The notes beneath the pieces were generated by a model. That model was not told the DNA's origin, searched no databases, and saw nothing but the letters and a program-made list of their open reading frames with translations. The translations under genes were made by a program, and so were the position numbers. Positions 24,421-34,885 of a stretch of DNA of 64,000 bases are shown piece after piece. The stretch lies in contig CM076650.1 in assembly GCA_038496675.1 (NCBI GenBank), forward strand, positions 25,103,498 to 25,167,497, written 5' to 3'. Source of the DNA: Rachycentron canadum. Lineage: Eukaryota; Chordata; Actinopteri; Carangiformes; Rachycentridae. Every line of letters starts with the position of its first letter. Position 1 is the first letter of the stretch.

Positions 24421-26155
24421 GTGAGGCTGGAGCTACCCTTAACTTTTCTTCATTTTATCAATTAATAATGATAATAATTATTTTTTATATTTTTTTGCAT
24501 ACAGACAGATGCTCAATATAAAGAAGGAATACGATTTTAAATAATATTCAGATGTCATTAATATAATATGTCATTATTGGCTTAAATAATCATAGTTCTG
24601 GTTGTTTACCTTCACTTCGCAGTGTGGGTTATATAGAGAACTCAGTGCGTCATTTTCACATCCATTCTGTTCATAGAGCCACTGCCCATATTGATGAAAA
24701 TCTTTTTCATGTTTTCACTGGTACCCTGCACTTAGGCGGCTACAGCTGCACCACCAGTTATCTAAGAGAGTGCCCCCATGACAAAAATGGACATTAGGAG
24801 ATTTTTCAAGGGGAAAGTAAGTCTACATTACTAGTATTAGCAGTTTTTAGTTCCCTCCAGCTGGCAGCAGAGAGTCCCTTGTAATCAATGAACCAGGCAC
24901 TCCCTGCTTTGACAAACAAAAGCCTGCCTAGCTTAGCTTAGTTATTGTTAATTGTTAATTGTTAGCATGGTGTTGATTTCTGTCACTTGAGTGTTTGTTT
25001 TGAAAAAAAAAAAAAAAAAAGAGGGCTCAGTTTGTTCACTTGCTTGTTATCATTATGAATGGAAAAGAATAATACACTAAATAATAATTCACTCCACCAG
25101 CCTCTTGACATCTAGGCAAAGACTGAGTCAGGGTCAGAATACAGAGGAGAGGGTCAAAAGGATTTTGACAGTAATTTGTAATTCAGATAAGTTTTCGAGT
25201 TGTGTAGGAGGCAGTATGGAGCTGAGCCCCAATAAGAAGGGGTCTGAGCCCCCACGGAAGCAATAAATTCATTCAACTGTGGGGGTTATTAATGCATTAA
25301 ACTTGCACCCATTATTTTATTCACAAAATGATGCATTTTTTTCATGCAATAAGTTGATGTGTTTGCATTGACCAAAGATCTCATGGGGTTGTCCAACACG
25401 GATGAGCAGCATCACTGGACATCTGGGACACAGCACAGTTTCCTTCTGGATAGAAGTTATACCCCCTTTGTTAGAGTTTTTTTAATGTTAATGTTTCCTG
25501 TATTTCCAATAACATGCTTGCTGGGCCGGCAGTGTTGAAGTAAGTGTTGACTCTGCCCTGGACACTGTGCTGCTTATCTATTAATAGACTGACTCTTTTA
25601 AACGGGAAGGAACGTTTGCTTCACTTGAGATGTATGGCTAAAGGAATTCCTGGACTTACTTGAACATGGAATGAGCCGCTTGTATGTTAAAAGACTTCAT
25701 TTAAAATTCATTTATGTAGTGAGCTTGTCTGACTTCCCTTGAATGGAGGCTTGTTGAAATTTCTTCTACTCGGAGATGCTGGTGGTCTAGTGCAACATGT
25801 AGCGGTGATGACCATTTACAGAACCTTTATAAGGGTGAAGTTGCATGGTCACGAGGTGGCTACAGGTCTGGTAGAGCGGAGTTGGCAGGTTGGTTGCTGG
25901 TCATTTCTGGAGACAGAAGGAGAGTAAAGAGAATAACTGTGACTGTGCTATAACTGAGCTGGAGCCACACAAACCATGTATGGCACAACTGGATTTTTAA
26001 CAGGGCAACAGATGGTTGCTTGATGTCAGACGTGCGTGTTTGATCGTGCCAGTACCCTCCTAAGGATGGAGGAACTAAAGGATTGGAGAAATATACAAGC
26101 GAGACATGTGAAAAACGGATAAAGACAAAGATAAAGACAGTCACATAGACATCGG
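24421..26155. other. Noncoding stretch, no gene seen
   Basis: A18 at 25003-25020 is the only strong tract. 25740-26155 is GC-richer and lies next to a possible retroviral-type integrase scrap (26160-26228), so part of it may be decayed LTR-element sequence, but I could not read further domains. Confidence 0.45.
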
Positions 26156-26159
26156 AAGG

Positions 26160-26228
26160 GGGACATAACACCAGACAGCAGAGGGTGGTTTTGAATTTCC
26201 TGTTGGCCCTCTCAGCTTGGCCCCTCAT
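26160..26228 (-). pseudogene. Possible Gypsy-type integrase fragment
   Basis: The minus-strand frame starting at 26228 reads MRGQAERANRKFKTTLCCL. GQAERANxxLxxxLRC is the conserved stretch following HPQTN in Ty3/Gypsy integrases, where the catalytic Glu sits. About 20 codons later a different frame reads SGVMSPFRC, like the ATGMSPF block found about 30-40 residues downstream in these integrases, implying a deletion between them. Nothing upstream (RT, RNase H) or terminal repeats is visible. The match is short, so chance cannot be excluded. Confidence 0.35.
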
Positions 26229-26690
26229 AAACTGCTTTTACCTTATCTTCATCTGACTTTTGGCTATGATGCATCCAAGGAATGAGACTGAGGTGGTATG
26301 GAACTCACATTTTTCCATCTTCACAAACGGGCGGTTCTACCTTCCTGTGATTTTGAACACAGGGCTCATTTTCGCGAAGCACTCACAAAGCCACAACCAA
26401 AAGTGCAGAACACCTCATATATCATGTGAAGACAAGCACTGCATTCAAATACATACATACATAAACACTTCAAAGTCAATCTTCTGCATCAAATGGTGCA
26501 CGCTTTGTCTGTCCAACCAACCTCACACTGTTGTGCTGAATCAAAAACACTGTCACGTTTGGTGGGCGTCCTCATTCTGTACGTGACAATTTGTTCAAAT
26601 CTGTCAATATACAGAAAAAAAAAAAGAATATAAAATATCAATCCTTTCCGTGGAAAGTTGTCAAATTGCCATGTGAATTCTTGAGTAATG
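26229..26690. other. Noncoding stretch, no gene seen
   Basis: Frames at 26260-26586 (plus) and 26489-26815 (minus) overlap and lack domains. The last part merges into the tandem repeat that follows. Confidence 0.45.
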
Positions 26691-27090
26691 CCTAAAAAGT
26701 GTCTCGTGAGCTGACCTGACCTTGAATTTTGACCACTAAATTCATCCCTGCATTCTAATGAATGTTTGTAACAACTTTGAAGACGTTCTCTCACGTCATT
26801 ACTGGGATATCGCATTCACAGGGCCAAAAACTCGTTTTGTTATGTGTGTTGAGACCTTGACTTTTGATGTTTCGCCACCAGAATTTGATCATGCTTGAAA
26901 ATCTCTCAAGGAGTTACTGACATATTGTGTTAACAAGGCCAAAACCACGTTTGGTGAGGTCATGCTCTCGGCCTTTGTGCTCTTGACCTTTGACCACCAA
27001 AATCTAGACTAGACTAGATCAAAATCTAATCAGTTCCTTGAGTGGAAAGTTGTCAAGGCATTACTGAATGCATTAATAATGTAATGAATA
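26690..27090. repeat. Degenerate ~125-bp tandem teleost repeat
   Basis: Three successive units share the order: (G)ACCTTGA-TTTTGA(C/T), CACC(A/-)(C/A)(T/A)AATT, then a 'gaagtt/aaagttgtc' block and a GGCCAAAA(A/C)C(A/T)CG(T/-)TT block: GACCTTGAATTTTGACCACT (26716), GACCTTGACTTTTGATGTTT (26852), GACCTTTGACCACCAAAAT (26986), with GGCCAAAAACTCGTTTTG at 26822 and GGCCAAAACCACGTTTGG at 26938. Units are 120-140 bases apart. The wording matches a common fish repeat of the type gaccttgacctttgaccaccaaaatctaatcagttc. No coding capacity. Confidence 0.6.
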
Positions 27091-27229
27091 ATAATGTCAG
27101 GTTTGGTTAAGGACTGTCATGTATGAACATACATATATGGCCAACCTTGAAAGAATTGATTTCTCCGGGTGTTTACCTGGAATCTGCCATATTTTTATTT
27201 GATCTCCCAGAAAACAGTCAGCAGATCAG

Positions 27230-27325
27230 AAGAGAGGCTCTTCTCTGACTGGCTTTCTGGTCTATTGTTACTGGAGCTATGGGGAGCAGCCTGAGAGAGG
27301 ACATGTAAAACTACACAGAGCACAA
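27230..27325. repeat. Fragment related to the 4.7-kb repeat
   Basis: CAGCCTGAGAGAGGACATGTAAAACTACA corresponds to AGCCTGAGATAGGAGATGTAAAACTACA at 4728-4754, both preceded by a CTCTTCTCTG-type string. The family is unnamed here. Confidence 0.35.
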
Positions 27326-28626
27326 ATATATCTTTCTATGGATATGAAAACGTAAAATGCCAGAAAAGCATAAAATGCGATGTGTTTAAGAGGGGACATA
27401 ATGCACAAGCTCCTGATCCATGTATGGGTAAGAAGACAACTTGAACATACCAAATCCAACCAAGTCATTGAAACCTGTTTTGAACCTGCAGCATTCACAG
27501 AGCGTAAACCCTAAGTGATGAGTTCATGTGTCTTGGATTCAGCAGCACAGGCACCACACTGAGCAAAATGTCAGTTATTTCACTCCCTGACTGACATTCT
27601 GGCAGCCGCTTACGACTGCCAGGCTCTGCAGGGAGTGTGTTTGTGCGTGGCTCATTTTTCCTGATGAGGACAACTTACACGTTGCCTCCAAGTAGCCTCA
27701 CTTTCATTTTGTATATTACTTTAAACAGTCTGTCTATTCCGTATTATTCAAGGTAATGTTACTGCTTCATTTGAGCGGTCCCTAGAGTCAAATACGAAAA
27801 AAAGTATTTCCCAGACTACCTGTGGCATAAACGTGAATCTAATTCACGCGAATGATAATAGTACTGTGTAGAGAGCATGTCAGGCTCTCCGGAGTAGCAC
27901 ACAGTCCTCATAGGGCAAAGCTTGACCGCTGCCATGGTTCAATTACAACTGACCCTCAAGAAAATGAAGTTGAGTCTTTTAATCGCAGCATCTGGTTGAC
28001 ACCTCCGATGATTCCCTGTTACTTCCGCCGGTCTGAGATAGGCTGAACTGAAGACAGAGATGCCGGCGTGCTCTTCTAGTATTTTGCCCTTCAAATCACA
28101 CTGGGAAACTTACATGTTCCGTCCCCAGCTTTTGAGCTATAAGTACGCACTCAGCTAGAAGTGGACGGACGGCCATTATTATTAAATTCCAAAATCGGAT
28201 TTTTTTCTGTTATTTTGCTCACAGGAATTTGGCTGCTCTTGTTCAGTTGTTCTACCCTAGTTTCGAGGCTACTATCTGTATCTGTATATGTCATGATTCA
28301 GTTGTGTTTAATTCATATTTATTTCTTAATGAGTAAGCACGGCTTAGACCTTACATCATCATGATGTACCCTGTTGAGCATCAGTCAAAATTTATTTCAC
28401 ACACAACAAATTTGATGAAAACTAAAAATGTATTCAGTATGAGTACTGCCTATCACATTTAAACCTTAGCCGAGGCCTATTTTTACACCTTTTGACATCA
28501 TGAAACATCGTGATTTAGGGACGAGACTATAGACAGCCACACCAGAAACATATTTAACTTAATCATTATGAAACAAGATGTGTCGTGAGGAGTGTCTTTT
28601 CATATGGATTTTAAATTGATTTTTAA
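27326..28626. other. Noncoding stretch, no gene seen
   Basis: Balanced mixed sequence without simple repeats. Frames at 27852-28046 and 28161-28364 carry no domain. Confidence 0.5.
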
Positions 28627-28865
28627 TAGAGATGGCGCTGATCGGTCGGCCGGTGATCTGAAAGGTCACCGCTCAGACGCCCTAAACTGGCTCACACAAC
28701 AGATCTGAAAAAAGCTACACGCGCCTGCTGCAGGTGTAGAAGTCTTACTCTTTGAAAGATGAAGACACAAAGCTCATAGTTTGTAATTCCTGCGAGGTCA
28801 TAGTTAGCGGTGGAGGACCACTGGAGGACTGGCGACAAACCCGACTGGATACTTACTACTTAACT
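28627..28865 (+). mobile_element. hAT transposon head with BED-finger scrap
   Basis: TAGAGATGGCGCTGATCGGT followed by CGGCCGGTGATC looks like the left terminus of fish hAT elements (TAGAGATGCACCGATC with CGGCCGATC). About 120 bases on, the plus strand reads SYSLKDEDTKLIVCNSCEVI and VSGGG, the first half of a BED zinc finger (xxCxxCxxxxSRGG), which N-terminates hAT transposases. The second half (TSNLxxHLxxxH) is not seen; the copy breaks off near 28865 and no right terminus was found. The BED Cys-Cys pair is present, the His pair is missing. Confidence 0.55.
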
Positions 28866-28912
28866 TAAGTGGGAAACACCATCACATCACTGATATAAAT
28901 CAGCAGGGGAGC

Positions 28913-29330
28913 AATATGTTATACCTTTGACCTGCCACTGAGCAGACTGGTTTTCGCCTTGGCCAACACCTCATTTGTATCCCTTCTTCAGAGAGACAGA
29001 GAGAGACAGCCCTTTTTTGTAGTCATTTAATGTTTGCAATTATAGTTCTTCAAAATCAGAATCAGCCAAACTCAGAATCTACGGGTCAGAAAAAGAAAAA
29101 TACTGGGCCTGCTCTAATGCTCTGGCAGCATATAACCGTTTTGCAACATGTACATGTTCTCATTATGGTTTTATGGTCCTTGTCACAAATGAAAAGTGAT
29201 AAGTAATCATCGTCAATGTTACTTTTATGGCTACCACCTGCTGGTGGAGTAATACAAATGAGGTGTTAGCCCAAACCAAAAACAGTCTGCTCAGTGAGGT
29301 ATGGGTCAGATACAAGATACTGTATACCTA
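28913..29330. mobile_element. Foldback MITE with 44-bp inverted stems
   Basis: 28937-28980 and the reverse complement of 29252-29295 agree at 38 of 44 positions, both beginning ACTGAGCAGACTG and ending AACACCTCATTTGTAT. Weaker complementarity extends outward on both sides (CAATATGTTATACCTTTGAC against CAGTATCTTGTATCTGACCC). The 271 bases between the stems have no open frame of note. This is the architecture of a miniature inverted-repeat element. The superfamily is not clear, because the outermost bases and target duplication could not be fixed. It sits directly downstream of the hAT head, perhaps inserted into it. Confidence 0.7.
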
Positions 29331-30716
29331 GTGATATATGTCATATATTATCTGTCAGTAATTACGAACTCAAAGTGCTGTAGAGTCTTGTTTCAGTTAA
29401 TTAGGTGTGCTGTAGAGATAATTAGAATTTCCCATGAGTGTGGGAGCAAAAGTCACTGTTGATTAGTTCAGTCAAGAACACTTGTCATGAAGTTAAAGCT
29501 ATTATCATACAAAGTATTACACAAACCATTATAATGCCGACCTGTACTTCCAAGTAATGCTGGAATGCAGTAGGGAGCGCACTCAATAGCACCCACATGT
29601 GAAAATACTATCAATAGCATGTATTTTTTTTTTTTTTTTTTCGTTTTATTTCATAGGAAACATTTCATTCCACCGTGTGCAGCAACAGCAACAGCAACGG
29701 CACTTAACCAGCCATCGTGGCCAACGTTCTCTGCATTTGATTTCACGCCTCTCAATTGGAATTGCACCAAAAGTGGCAGTAAACATGTGAGAAAGCTTTC
29801 CCGCGGTGATAAAAGCCGTTTTATTGCCGATACAGGAGCCTGGATGACAGTTGTTTATGATGATTATCCAAGATCTAGTTCTAAGACAAACCCATCTCAA
29901 GGCTTGCCCATGAGACAGAATACATGGCATCAGATAAGAAAATGTGTTTTTTTTTTCCCCCTCCTCACAAGCACAAAGATTATGCATGGTAACCGTTGTT
30001 TTATGAGCACGAGCAGAGGGCCTTTTTTTAGAGTTTAATGTAAAATATTGGTAGTGATTCCTAATTAGCTTTTGAATTTTACTGAACTTACACATATATT
30101 AAAAAAATAAAATAAAATAAAAATACTACATTCCCTGTGCAACAGCTACAACAGTTTTAAAGGATATTTGCAATTTGTTGAATGCCCAAGTTGTGTAAGT
30201 TTAAAATTGAGTAATTTTAATGAGCTCCAGTTAAGAGTGCAAAGTTTCATAATTTTCTTCTTAATTTCTGTCTATCCTCTGCATTTTTTAAAACGGTGGT
30301 GCACAATGTATAATATAGCCACTGTTTTGTTTTTTGTTTTTTTTTTGTAAAAAGCAAATGAGGAACTACATGTTTTGAAGATTATTCAGACTAATAGGAA
30401 TCTTGTTTCTGGGAAGACATATTTGCCACTGAAATTTTAACTGCAATTTTCCAATGCTTTCAGCACCAATCACCCAGTGAAATGAGGCTGAGGTAGAACC
30501 TGCAGACTGATAACTGAAAACAAAACGATAGGCATGGCCAGATATTTATTTTGCTTACTCTTGTGTAATAATTACCCACCAAAACTGTGCGCCACTTGAC
30601 AATTCATGTTTACTGGGCCCGGAGCTGTACAGGGGCCTCAAAAGATTTCATCAGAGCTGTAGATTAATTATTGATATTTAAGGTTAGCAGTTTGAGACTC
30701 TTTATTGTTGTCATTC
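29331..30716. other. Noncoding stretch, no gene seen
   Basis: Frames of 139 codons (29619-30038, plus) and 149 codons (29646-30095, minus) overlap almost completely. Both depend on a T17 run, a (CAG/CAA)n patch near 29681-29700 and an opposed CTT-rich patch, and neither has a domain. T17 at 29625-29641. Confidence 0.5.
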
Positions 30717-30798
30717 TGCTATATACACACATACATACGCACACACAGATATATGTGTGTGTGTGTATATAGCGGAATATATATATATATATATATGA
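30717..30798. repeat. Self-complementary CA/TA microsatellite
   Basis: ATTCTGCTATATACACACAT opens the block and TGTGTGTATATAGCGGAAT closes the first 60 bases, so the flanks GCTATATACACACA and TGTGTGTATATAGC form a perfect 14-bp stem around about 26 bases. A (TA)n tract follows (30777-30796). Confidence 0.8.
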
Positions 30799-32429
30799 CA
30801 CTGCATTTTTATGTGTGCAACATTTGGATTTGTGCGTAGAGTTTCAATATAAATAGTTTTGGCAGTTTCTTACTTTCCCATCAAACCATTAAACTGGTAT
30901 CACATTGATAGAAAACGGGCCAGATTTGAACCCGTCACAGAGCCGTAGAGAGCCAGACCAGGGGTCAGATGGTAATCGCCAAAAGATCAACGAGGGCACG
31001 CAATATTGTTATTTATGTAGGAAAAGTTCATGAGAAAAGACCGTGACCTGTGACTTGACACTACTACACTGTCAATTCCACTTTAGTGTCTCACACATGT
31101 AGACGCACACACACACACACGCGCACTTAGGTTGCCTCCTCTCCTCCGCCCGTCCTTAGATAACAGAATCATAAATTACAAGCAGCATCCCAATCCTGGT
31201 GGTAACCAGCACTCTTACTTACTCTTCACAGCAATAGAACAAAGTAAAATTATAAAACTAAATAGTTAATAACCTATGTGATGCTTTGTGTAATAAGTCA
31301 ATCTTCTATTCTACGCTGAACGATAACATATAGATTTGAAGGTATTTAATGTGACCGCACTTTCAGCATCTGTCACCTAAGGTAACAGACGGTACAGATA
31401 TCCACAACGTATGTATGATTATCGTTATAATCAAGGCTGTGTAATCCACACCTTTTTACCATAAGATTTAAGAATCATGTTGTCTGACCAGTTAACCATT
31501 GGTATTATATTTACTTTGAACTTCATACTTGTGTTATTCTTTGATATCGGATGATTTCTTCATTTCATCTTGATTTCATATAATGTTCTATAGTCATGGC
31601 GGGAGATGGCTGTGTGTGAGTTTTATCAATAAACTGAATAAACTGAATAATCCACAAATTCTGTGTAATGTTACCTGCTCCTTGAGCTGAACTGAGAGAA
31701 TGAGAGAAGATAGGTAACACCCCTCCTCAACTCACACATTGCTCCTAGCCGGGCTTATTGACGTACGCTTATTGCCAGTCCATCCGTCGATGCGCTGCTT
31801 CTTTTGCATTTAATACTTTGTACCTGGGTGTTCTTTGTCTTTCCTCTGCCACATGCTCCAAGTGCATTTTTCTTCGTGGTGCAATGACCTTTTAATTTTA
31901 GAAGCCGAGTCAAGACCAACTATATCAAGCAACACAGTAATTTAGATTTTTACTACTGCAATTAAAGCGTTATCTTGCACCAACCCACGAGTGAACAACA
32001 AATAACCTGCGGAGAAGCCTACCAAGCACTTAAGAGTGCCACAGAAAGAAACTCTGCTGGCACTGCTGGACTTCATCGAAGCTGAAACCACTGTGTGTGT
32101 GTGTGTGTACCTGTGTGACTGGCTTCACTCTTTCACACATATTTGAAGGAAGTAGTGTAAATCGAATTAAAGTAATTTGATTGAAAACACTAATTCATTG
32201 CAGGACAGTATCAAAGTGAGAGTGTTCTCTCATTCTATCTAACTAGGGTACAATCTGTTTTCATGAGTCAAGGAGAAATGCATTAGTACAATGAGAAAGG
32301 ATGAACTGCATTAAGAGCTGTGAGAATAATGTTTCTGATGAGTGAACTGTATCAAAGTGAATGAGAAAAGCTGTAAGACTCACAAACCTGTGGTGGCCAC
32401 GCAACATGAGACTATGCAAGCAACTCACA
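30799..32429. other. Noncoding stretch, no gene seen
   Basis: Contains (CA)n at about 31107-31122, (GT)n at about 32092-32109 and a triplicated AATAAACTG-type string near 31627-31650. No exon or dispersed repeat recognised. Confidence 0.5.
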
Positions 32430-33270
32430 TGCATGCATGGTCTTTTTGGTCAGCTATGACTGGAGCTCCCCATCGTCGAGGTACAAAATGGCACCAAGAA
32501 TTAGCTGGCCTAAGCACACCATCCATAAACAGCTAGAAATTAAAAGGCACTCAGTTAGCCTGCCAGGTTGGAGGGCACAAAAAGGGGAAAAAAAATAAAT
32601 TCTTGAAGGAAGTTTGTGTCAACCTTGCACCATATTTCAAATATTCCCCAGTGTAGGAACAGAAAGCCCCAGTTGATGATGTGCAAACCACCGGCTTGGA
32701 CAACTCCATGGATAGAAACTCTGCCATCTGAGGAGCTAGGCCCAAAGCCACTGCTTAAAAGGATAGAGAAGAGTCCCATGACCCTGGAGCAAAAGGTCCT
32801 GCTGAGAAAGGAGTTCCTAGGGTGCTCAAAAGGAGGCCAGTTGGGTAAGTTGAGCGAATTTATGAGGATGTGAAGACCTTCCCAATGCAAGGATCTGAGT
32901 TGTGGATCCACACCACTTAGAAATGTGCAGGGGGATATTGATGCACCAGATCTGGAAAAGGTAGGAACTGAAAATATATGAAAATATGCATCCCAGGTTA
33001 CCAAATCCAACCAAATCTTACCAGTCCCTCTAAATCTGGAGGCAGTATCCAAAAAGGGGGAGGGACTGGTCTGCCACTACATCATAAAAAAGGTGTAGTG
33101 GGAAGGTGGGAAGGTGGTCTACTGAGTAGCCCAACCTGTCCCACCCCGCAGTCACAGGGTAGGACATTGTCAAACCAGTCACCAGTGTGTGAAGGGACTG
33201 AATGCCCTTTTTGGACTTGGGAGCACTGGCCTCGCCCACTCCTTCTGACAGAATAAAAAAATCTAGTCAT
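32430..33270. other. Unclassified GC-richer block with opposed open frames
   Basis: A minus-strand frame of 165 codons (32555-33052) overlaps a plus-strand frame (32616-32873, containing LEQKVLLRKEFLGCSKGGQL). Neither shows a known domain, but the block is GC-richer than its flanks, lacks simple repeats, and stays partly open further on the plus strand (LNALFGLGSTGLAHSF near 33190-33250). It may be a decayed processed pseudogene or part of an LTR element. I cannot name it. Confidence 0.3.
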
Positions 33271-34132
33271 GACTAGTGTTAAATGACAATTGCAGCTTCA
33301 TTGACAAAACCGATGGTGTAAACTGTGAAGCTCGCACCAGTCTGTGTAGGAAAGGCAACACATTCGTTTGCCTGTAGCTTGTACTTTAAAATGTATTGAT
33401 GCCAGTCTCTGCAAATATACCCGTATACATAGATATATGTAAAGGAACATGTCAGATGGAGAGATAGTTTTGATATTAATTCATATCAAGGGACAATATT
33501 CAGTTCCTTTTTAAACATTTACTGAAGTAAAAACATGACTTTTTTTTTTTTTTTTTAAACAGCTGTGCACACAGTTTTTGGTGAGTCAGTGAGTGGGTGA
33601 GTGTTTGCATCCGCGCGTTAAAGATCAAGCAAAGTCCCACTTGAAGTCACTGAGCTTCTTGATGTGCGCAGACATGCGGATTCGGTGACGTCGTCCCCTC
33701 TGCGCTCTTCTTGTTCTGAACCTCCCCAGGGCTTTTGTGCCACTCGGGATTAATATCAGTGCAGGTGCTGTAAAACACCGTAGAACCAAATAACAAGAAT
33801 AAAAACCTCTCATTTTTTTCAGGTGACATCAATCTATGTATGTGACATATCAGGCAAAGAGGTCAAAGAGCTGGACAAAACGACAGGAGACAAAAAAACA
33901 GACGTGCTCATTTTAGCTAGCTTAAAAAGTGCATTAAGCTTTACAAGCTTTTCAGTGACTGTCGCCAACGACAGTCTCGTAGTTTTTTTTTTTTACTTCC
34001 TGGTCAGGGATAATGGTATGACATTTACTAACATTTTGACACTCAGGGGCAGAACAAAAATGGTGACACACTGTAGGTTTACCTTACTGTATCAAAGTTG
34101 CCTCATCATCCTCCGCCGCCGGAGGCGCTTTG
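33271..34132. other. Noncoding stretch, no gene seen
   Basis: T19 run at about 33539-33557 and T12 near 33980. The frame 33823-34161 ends inside the L2 tail and shows no domain. Confidence 0.5.
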
Positions 34133-34885
34133 GGCAAGGCAAGGCAATTTTATTTGTATAGCCCATTTTTACAAACAGTTTGTCTCAAAGGGCAATGGGT
34201 GGTAGACTGGTTCCTGGGAGGGAAGGGTTGGTCGGTTTAACAGCAGGGGTAAAAGGGGAAGGGGGTGATGCAGGGGGCGGTTGGTGGAGAGAGATGGAGC
34301 TTCAGTGGATCTGTGGAAACACAAATAGAGAGAGAGCGAGACACCAAGGCCAAACTACAAGGTGCAGTAGATAATAAAAATGATAATTTAAAGTGTGGGA
34401 GAGGAGAGGAGAGGAGAGAGCTCCATGTAACCTGATGTGTCCCCCAGCAGTCTAAGCCTATAGCAGCATAAAAATGGTTCAGAGCTACCTGAACCGGCCC
34501 GAACTAAACGCTCTGTCATAGAGGAAGGTTTTAAGCCTAGTCCTAAATGTAGTGAGAGTGTCTGCCTCTCTGACCCATGGAGAGAGTTGGTTCCACAGTA
34601 AAGGAGCCCGATAACTGAAGGCTCTACCTCCCAGTCTGTTTTTAAAGATACTGGGAGTCACTAACAGACCTGCATGCTGGGAGCGAAGTGCTCTGGAAGG
34701 ATAATAAGGGACTATGAGGTCTTTCAAATAGGATGGAGCTTTGTCATTAAGGGCTTTATAAGTCAGCAGAAGGATTTTGAAGTCTACTCGATATCCTACA
34801 GGAAGCCAATGGAGGGAAGCTAAAGTGGGAGAGATGTGTTCTCTTTTACTACTTCAGAGAGAACCTGTCTACCGGTGCTCTGGTC
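34133..34885 (-). pseudogene. L2-type LINE 3' end, reversed
   Basis: Reading the minus strand from about 34840: LASLHWLPVGYRVDFKILLL, TYKALNDKAPSYLKDLIVPY, then the 80-codon frame 34727-34485 with YPSRALRSQHAGLLVTPSIF, GGRAFSYRAPLLWNQLSPWV and TFRTRLKTFLYDRAFS. This is the C-terminus of an L2-clade reverse transcriptase, here open over about 115 codons without an internal stop. It is followed by a UTR with CTCTCCT-rich sequence and a 3' terminus of CAAATAAAATTGCCTTGCCT type at 34133. The last 60 bases are identical to the inverse of 42507-42566. The copy is truncated at its 5' side near 34885 and so lacks the catalytic RT motifs. Confidence 0.8.

Noticed and set aside
26400..27100. Idea of a CRISPR-like repeat array
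   Set aside because: The units are about 125 bases, diverged and without uniform short repeats or spacers; the context is a vertebrate genome.
29619..30095. Overlapping 139- and 149-codon frames on opposite strands
   Set aside because: They overlap nearly completely, rely on T runs and a CAG/CAA patch, and contain no domain or consistent splice sites.
30895..30930. B-box-like GGGTTCAAATCTGG on the minus strand
   Set aside because: No A box, no cloverleaf and no SINE body around it; a lone match to a short degenerate motif.
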